From: Microthrixaceae bacterium
GTDB taxonomy: Bacteria > Actinomycetota > Acidimicrobiia > Acidimicrobiales > Microtrichaceae
DNA length: 64,000 nucleotides
Assembly (NCBI GenBank): GCA_019694615.1
Contig: JAIBBP010000016.1
Span: 1-64,000 of the forward strand
Direction: 5' to 3'
The translations under genes were made by a program, and so were the position numbers. Shown here one piece after another: positions 60,365 through 64,000 of this stretch (position 1 is the stretch's first letter; every line of letters begins with the position of its first letter). A model generated the notes under the pieces. It was given only the letters and a program-made list of their open reading frames with translations. It was not told where the DNA came from and ran no database searches.

Positions 60365-61663
60365 CTAGCGCCGGAGACCGGGATTCGTCGGGTGGATCGA
60401 CGGAAACGGCTGCGACGGGTTCACGACGTAGATGCGGTCTTGGGTGAACAGCCCCCGCAACATGGAGCCTGCCTCGGGGGTGTCGACGACCCCGAGTGAC
60501 TCCCAGATCGCCTTGGCGTCGGGGTTCACCATCCCGTCGACCTCGATGGAGGTGCCGTAGCAACCGGTCTCAGCGATCACCCAGCCGTAGTCACGGAGCG
60601 CGACAGCGAACACCCGAGCCGTCGATCTCAGCGGCTCAGCGTAACCCCGTTCGGTGAGCCAGGCCTCGATCTCTTCGTCGCTCACGTCGAGAGCGAACCG
60701 CATGCCTTCGGGCACCGTCTTCTGCCGGTAGGCCGGCGTGCTCGGCTGGTTGTTGGCACCGCAGTCGGTCGGCGCCTTGTCGAACCACTCGATCCGTGTC
60801 GCCGGCGGGACATAGAACCCACACGTTGAACCGGCGGCGTCGGTGGCCATCTGGGCTGCATCACAGGGCGGCCCGAACATCGTGTTGAACACGGTCATCT
60901 CGAGCGCGTGTTCGATGACCCCGGCCCGAACCTCGTAGGGCGTCGTCACGAGGGCGAGTTTGGGGATGCCCATTCCCCGCCCGTTCTGGGTGCTGTTCCA
61001 CGTGCGGTAGTCCGCCACGGTGCCGTCCTCGTTCACGAGCTTCGATGCGCCGCCGACGCAGATGTCACTGAACGGCGTGAAGCCCGACGCCAAGTTGGCG
61101 AGACCGAGGCATGTCGAGGGGTTGTTGCGCTGATACGCCCACACGACCCAGTGCTCACCGGTGTCGGGATTCGCCATCAGGATCATGGCGTCGCTGCCAT
61201 TGGCCTCGCGCCAACTCTCGTTCCACGGGATCTCGATCGAGTACCCGGGCTCAGGTGGGTAGCCGAAGTCGGCGAAGTAGGCACGCTTGGTCCCCGTCGC
61301 GGTACGTGCGTCGTAGATCGGCGTCGAGTAGTCCCGGAACTGGATGTAGATGTCGTCGCGCTGGGTGGGGTCGTTCCACGCTCCGTAGTTGGAGTACTTC
61401 CAGAACCGCTCGGCGTACTCGGCGTACTCGGTGGATCGACCGAGCTCCGACACCGGCCGATTCCAGGCCACTTCCGGCGCGAAGGGACGACGGAGGTCGA
61501 AGGCGGACGCGCCCCCCGGAAGCGTCGGCGGAGGCCCTGTCGGTCCGGTCGTCGGTGGCGCCACGGACTGCTGGGCGTTGTTCCGCGTCACCACGGCGAC
61601 GGCGAGGACGAGCAGGAGCACAGCGGCTCCGACGGCGAGGACGATCCTGGTGCGAGAACGCAT
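60365..61663 (-). CDS. Exported or membrane-anchored protein of unknown function
   Basis: 432 residues. N-terminal membrane or signal segment (about 7-26, VLAVGAAVLLLVLAVAVV) without a lipobox, a short Pro/Thr linker, then a globular domain rich in aromatic residues (YAERFWKYSNYGAW, RDDIYIQFRDYS, PWNESWREANGSDA). Several Cys (about eight) could form disulfides outside the cell. I recognise no enzyme signature; the aromatic-rich beta pattern would suit a carbohydrate-active or binding fold, which is a guess. Confidence 0.65.
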   Translation of the reverse strand: MRSRTRIVLAVGAAVLLLVLAVAVVTRNNAQQSVAPPTTGPTGPPPTLPGGASAFDLRRPFAPEVAWNRPVSELGRSTEYAEYAERFWKYSNYGAWNDPTQRDDIYIQFRDYSTPIYDARTATGTKRAYFADFGYPPEPGYSIEIPWNESWREANGSDAMILMANPDTGEHWVVWAYQRNNPSTCLGLANLASGFTPFSDICVGGASKLVNEDGTVADYRTWNSTQNGRGMGIPKLALVTTPYEVRAGVIEHALEMTVFNTMFGPPCDAAQMATDAAGSTCGFYVPPATRIEWFDKAPTDCGANNQPSTPAYRQKTVPEGMRFALDVSDEEIEAWLTERGYAEPLRSTARVFAVALRDYGWVIAETGCYGTSIEVDGMVNPDAKAIWESLGVVDTPEAGSMLRGLFTQDRIYVVNPSQPFPSIHPTNPGLRR

Positions 61664-61673
61664 GGCCGAACCG

Positions 61674-63716
61674 TCAGGGACCCGCGAGCTGATCGGTCAG
61701 ATCAGCCGCGTTGTCGACCGGCAGGCGGCACTCCTGGCCTTCACACACGTAGGCGAATCCGTCGGCACGATCAGCCCACAACGACCCTTCGCCTCGCTCA
61801 CCCCACGCGAGCACCACCGACGGACGCCACGCCGATCGAACCACGCCGACGAGGTCGGGTCGATCACCGGGAACGACGACCTCGCGGATGCCTCCGGCGT
61901 CGAGCTCGACCGCCGCCAGAAGGTTGGCGAACGCGAGGGGCGAGTCAGCGGCGACGGTTCCGAGCAACGACAGCAGATCGTGCGCGGCGGAGGTGAACCG
62001 CTCGGTGGTCGGGTCATCCGCCGAGCCGAGAGCTGCGAGGCGAAGCAGCGCGACAGCGGCGGTTGACGCTGCCGACGGAGTCGCGTTGTCCATCAGGTCC
62101 TTCGGGCGGGCGACGAGCGCCTCGGCATCGTGTGCCGTGGTGTACAGCCCACCGTGGACGGTGTCCCAGTAGTGGTCGAGGAGGAGGACGGCAGTCGCTC
62201 GGGCCTCCTCCAGCCAACGCAGCCGGCCGGTCGCCTCGTAGAGGCGGGTGAACCCGTCGACGAGCGTCGCATGATCGTGGGCGTACGCGGCGTGGCGGGC
62301 ACCACCGTGGGTCTGCCAACTGCGCCTCCACCGGCCGTCGTCGCCTTTGAGCTCCCGGCACAGGAACTCGGCCAGATCGATCGCGGCGTTGAGCCACTCC
62401 GGTTCGTCGCAGGCCGAAGCCGCCTCGGCCAGCGACGCGAGGAGAAGCCCGTTCCATTCGGTGAGGATCTTGTCGTCGAGCCCCGGGCGCGAACGGCGCT
62501 CGCGGTGCTCGAACAGGACGCGTCGTGCGTCGGCCATCTCCGGGTCGTCGCTGTCGGCGCCGAACGCGCCGATCGGTAGGAAGAGGATGTTGGATCCGCC
62601 GGCCGCGCTCGGCTCGAAGTTGCCGCTTCGGGTGACGCCGTAGCGGGCGACGAACGCCGTGGCCGCCGGTTCACCGAGCGACTCGGTGAGCACGTCGGTC
62701 ACCTCATCGAGAGACCAGACGTAGAAGGTCCCTTCTTCGCTGTGGCCGGTCGCGTCGAGGGAATCGGCGTCCTCCGCCGAGAAGAAGCCGCCGGCCGGGT
62801 GGCGAAGATCCCGCAACAGGTAGGAGATCGTCTCCTCCACAACTCGCCGGTACGAGGCATTGCCGGTGAGCTGCCACGCGTGCAGATAGGGGCGGAGCAG
62901 GAGTGCGTTGTCGTACAGCATCTTCTCGAAGTGGGGAACGAGCCACGCCTCATCGACGGAGTAGCGGGCGAAACCTCCGCCGAGATGGTCGTAGATACCA
63001 CCGGCACACATGGCGTCGAGCGAGTGCAGCGCCGTGCCGAGTGCGTCGCTCGACCCGGTCCGGAGGTGCTGGCGGAGGAGGAAGTCGAGCGACATCGACT
63101 GGGGGAACTTCGGAGCGCCCCCGAAGCCACCCCACCGATGATCGTGTTGACCGATCAGTATCGCCTCGGCGCGAGCGAGTGCCTCGATTCGGGGGCGATT
63201 GCCGTCGACGGTCAGGTTGGGCCGACGACGGAGGTGCTCGGTGAGCTGGTCTGCCTGGTCCTCGACACCGTCGCGGCGGTGACGCCAGGCGTCGTCAATC
63301 GCCTCGCACAGTTGCATGAACGTGGGGCCGTTTCCACGACGGGTCTTCGGGAAGTACGTGCCGCAGAAGAACGGTCGGCCGTCATGATCCATGAACACCG
63401 TCATCGGCCAACCGCCGTGGCCGGTCATCGCCTGGGTGGCCTCCATGTACACGGCGTCGACATCGGGGCGTTCCTCGCGATCGACCTTGACGTTGACGAA
63501 GAGCCGGTTCACCAGCTCGGCGGTTTCGGTGTCCTCGAACGATTCGTGAGCCATCACGTGGCACCAGTGACACGCCGAGTAGCCGACGGACAACAGGATG
63601 GGTCGATCGGTGGTGCGGGCGACTTCGAACGCCTCGGGACCCCACGGATACCAGTCCACGGGGTTGTCGGCGTGCTGGCGGAGGTAGGGACTGGTTTCGT
63701 CCTGGAGCCGGTTCAC
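61674..63716 (-). CDS. Thioredoxin-fold YyaL/SSP411 family protein
   Basis: 680 residues. N-terminal DUF255 thioredoxin-like domain with [14 protein letters not shown] (CxxC), preceded by the signature [17 protein letters not shown]; then an alpha/alpha-barrel part ([37 protein letters not shown]). Cytoplasmic; enzymatic role in bacteria is not established. GTG at 63716 starts exactly at the homology; the frame stays open upstream to 63980 but is not protein-like and collides with the divergent gene. Confidence 0.9.
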   Translation of the reverse strand: MNRLQDETSPYLRQHADNPVDWYPWGPEAFEVARTTDRPILLSVGYSACHWCHVMAHESFEDTETAELVNRLFVNVKVDREERPDVDAVYMEATQAMTGHGGWPMTVFMDHDGRPFFCGTYFPKTRRGNGPTFMQLCEAIDDAWRHRRDGVEDQADQLTEHLRRRPNLTVDGNRPRIEALARAEAILIGQHDHRWGGFGGAPKFPQSMSLDFLLRQHLRTGSSDALGTALHSLDAMCAGGIYDHLGGGFARYSVDEAWLVPHFEKMLYDNALLLRPYLHAWQLTGNASYRRVVEETISYLLRDLRHPAGGFFSAEDADSLDATGHSEEGTFYVWSLDEVTDVLTESLGEPAATAFVARYGVTRSGNFEPSAAGGSNILFLPIGAFGADSDDPEMADARRVLFEHRERRSRPGLDDKILTEWNGLLLASLAEAASACDEPEWLNAAIDLAEFLCRELKGDDGRWRRSWQTHGGARHAAYAHDHATLVDGFTRLYEATGRLRWLEEARATAVLLLDHYWDTVHGGLYTTAHDAEALVARPKDLMDNATPSAASTAAVALLRLAALGSADDPTTERFTSAAHDLLSLLGTVAADSPLAFANLLAAVELDAGGIREVVVPGDRPDLVGVVRSAWRPSVVLAWGERGEGSLWADRADGFAYVCEGQECRLPVDNAADLTDQLAGP

Positions 63717-63854
63717 GGCGAGGACGCTACCCGGGCCTGACCGGAGACCCGGTGGCGGGGCGCGCCCGGCGGTCTCAGGCGGGAGGCAAGATGAACACGA
63801 GGTGAACGACAGGTAGCCTTCCGCTCGGTCTAACGCGGTCGATGTGGGGGTGTG

Positions 63855-64000
63855 GTGGACAGACGGAGGTTCCTGGCTTCGATCGCGGCGGCGACCGTCG
63901 CTGTCGCGTGTACGTCTGACGACGAGTCTGCGGGCCCCGAAGGCGAGTCCGTCGGGGGGTCGACGACAGCGCCGGCTCAACGCGTCGAGCCGGCCACTCC
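63855..64000 (+). CDS. Tat-exported lipoprotein, 5' end only
   Basis: Reads [23 protein letters not shown], with a twin-arginine motif (RRRFL) and a lipobox Cys (VAVAC), followed by an acidic Gly/Ser/Thr linker up to the window edge. So a lipid-anchored protein exported folded. GTG at 63855 has GGGGG upstream. The mature domain lies outside the window. Divergent from the YyaL-type gene, with about 138 bases between. Confidence 0.7.
   Translation, partial: MDRRRFLASIAAATVAVACTSDDESAGPEGESVGGSTTAPAQRVEPAT

Noticed and set aside
61674-63980. YyaL-type protein extended upstream of the GTG at 63716
   Set aside because: The extra 88 codons are not protein-like and would overlap the divergent Tat lipoprotein gene; homology begins exactly at the chosen GTG.

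Overview
The window is a high-GC actinobacterial chromosome segment. The lineage is inferred as Acidimicrobiia (Ilumatobacter-like). Supporting signs are a meso-DAP type MurE, an MtrA/MtrB/LpqB-like signalling operon, a Bpa-type proteasome activator, SepF and DivIVA in the division cluster, no ftsA, and many Thr-rich linkers in exported proteins. No rRNA, tRNA, CRISPR array, phage or transposase gene was recognised.

Layout. 1-6.6 kb: glycerol kinase, an envelope-stress type two-component operon (mtrA-mtrB-lpqB like), inositol-phosphatase family enzyme and a membrane-anchored XRE protein. 7.1-12.0 kb: two coupled genes, an MFS transporter fused to a cyclic-nucleotide-binding domain and a class III cyclase-like/AAA ATPase giant. 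12.2-16.1 kb: carboxylesterase, NUDIX, DNA polymerase IV, DUF3040 protein. 16.1-20.7 kb: moxR-DUF58-transglutaminase operon (minus strand). 20.7-25.6 kb: ROK kinase, acyl-CoA dehydrogenase, a DUF559-type nuclease gene bracketed by palindromes, NUDIX and a lipoate-ligase family gene.

25.8-44.4 kb is the dcw cell-wall/division cluster: mraZ, rsmH, ftsL, ftsI, murE, mraY, murD, ftsW, murG, murC, murB, ftsQ, ftsZ, pgeF, sepF, divIVA. From mraZ to ftsQ nearly every junction is a 1-8 base overlap, so it is probably one translationally coupled transcript. A GTGG array with exact 10-bp phasing precedes mraZ and fits an MraZ autoregulatory operator. murF is absent from its normal slot, and yggS and yggT are also missing from theirs. 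44.6-53.1 kb: DksA-like protein, lspA, rluD, an Rrf2 regulator divergent from a phosphodiesterase-family gene, bpa and dnaE. 53.3-64 kb: an unrecognised protein, nitroreductase, MMPL transporter with a TetR regulator, a minus-strand group (thioredoxin-fold YyaL protein, secreted protein, SCO6745-like protein, secreted lipase), and the start of a Tat lipoprotein.

Beyond genes, two families of large intergenic palindromes stand out. Family A has four copies with a 22-6-22 architecture and covarying arms. Family B has two copies with a 20-6-20 architecture. All lie just downstream of genes. Two family A copies bracket the DUF559 nuclease gene. A perfect 17-bp hairpin also lies inside the 5' coding part of ftsI.
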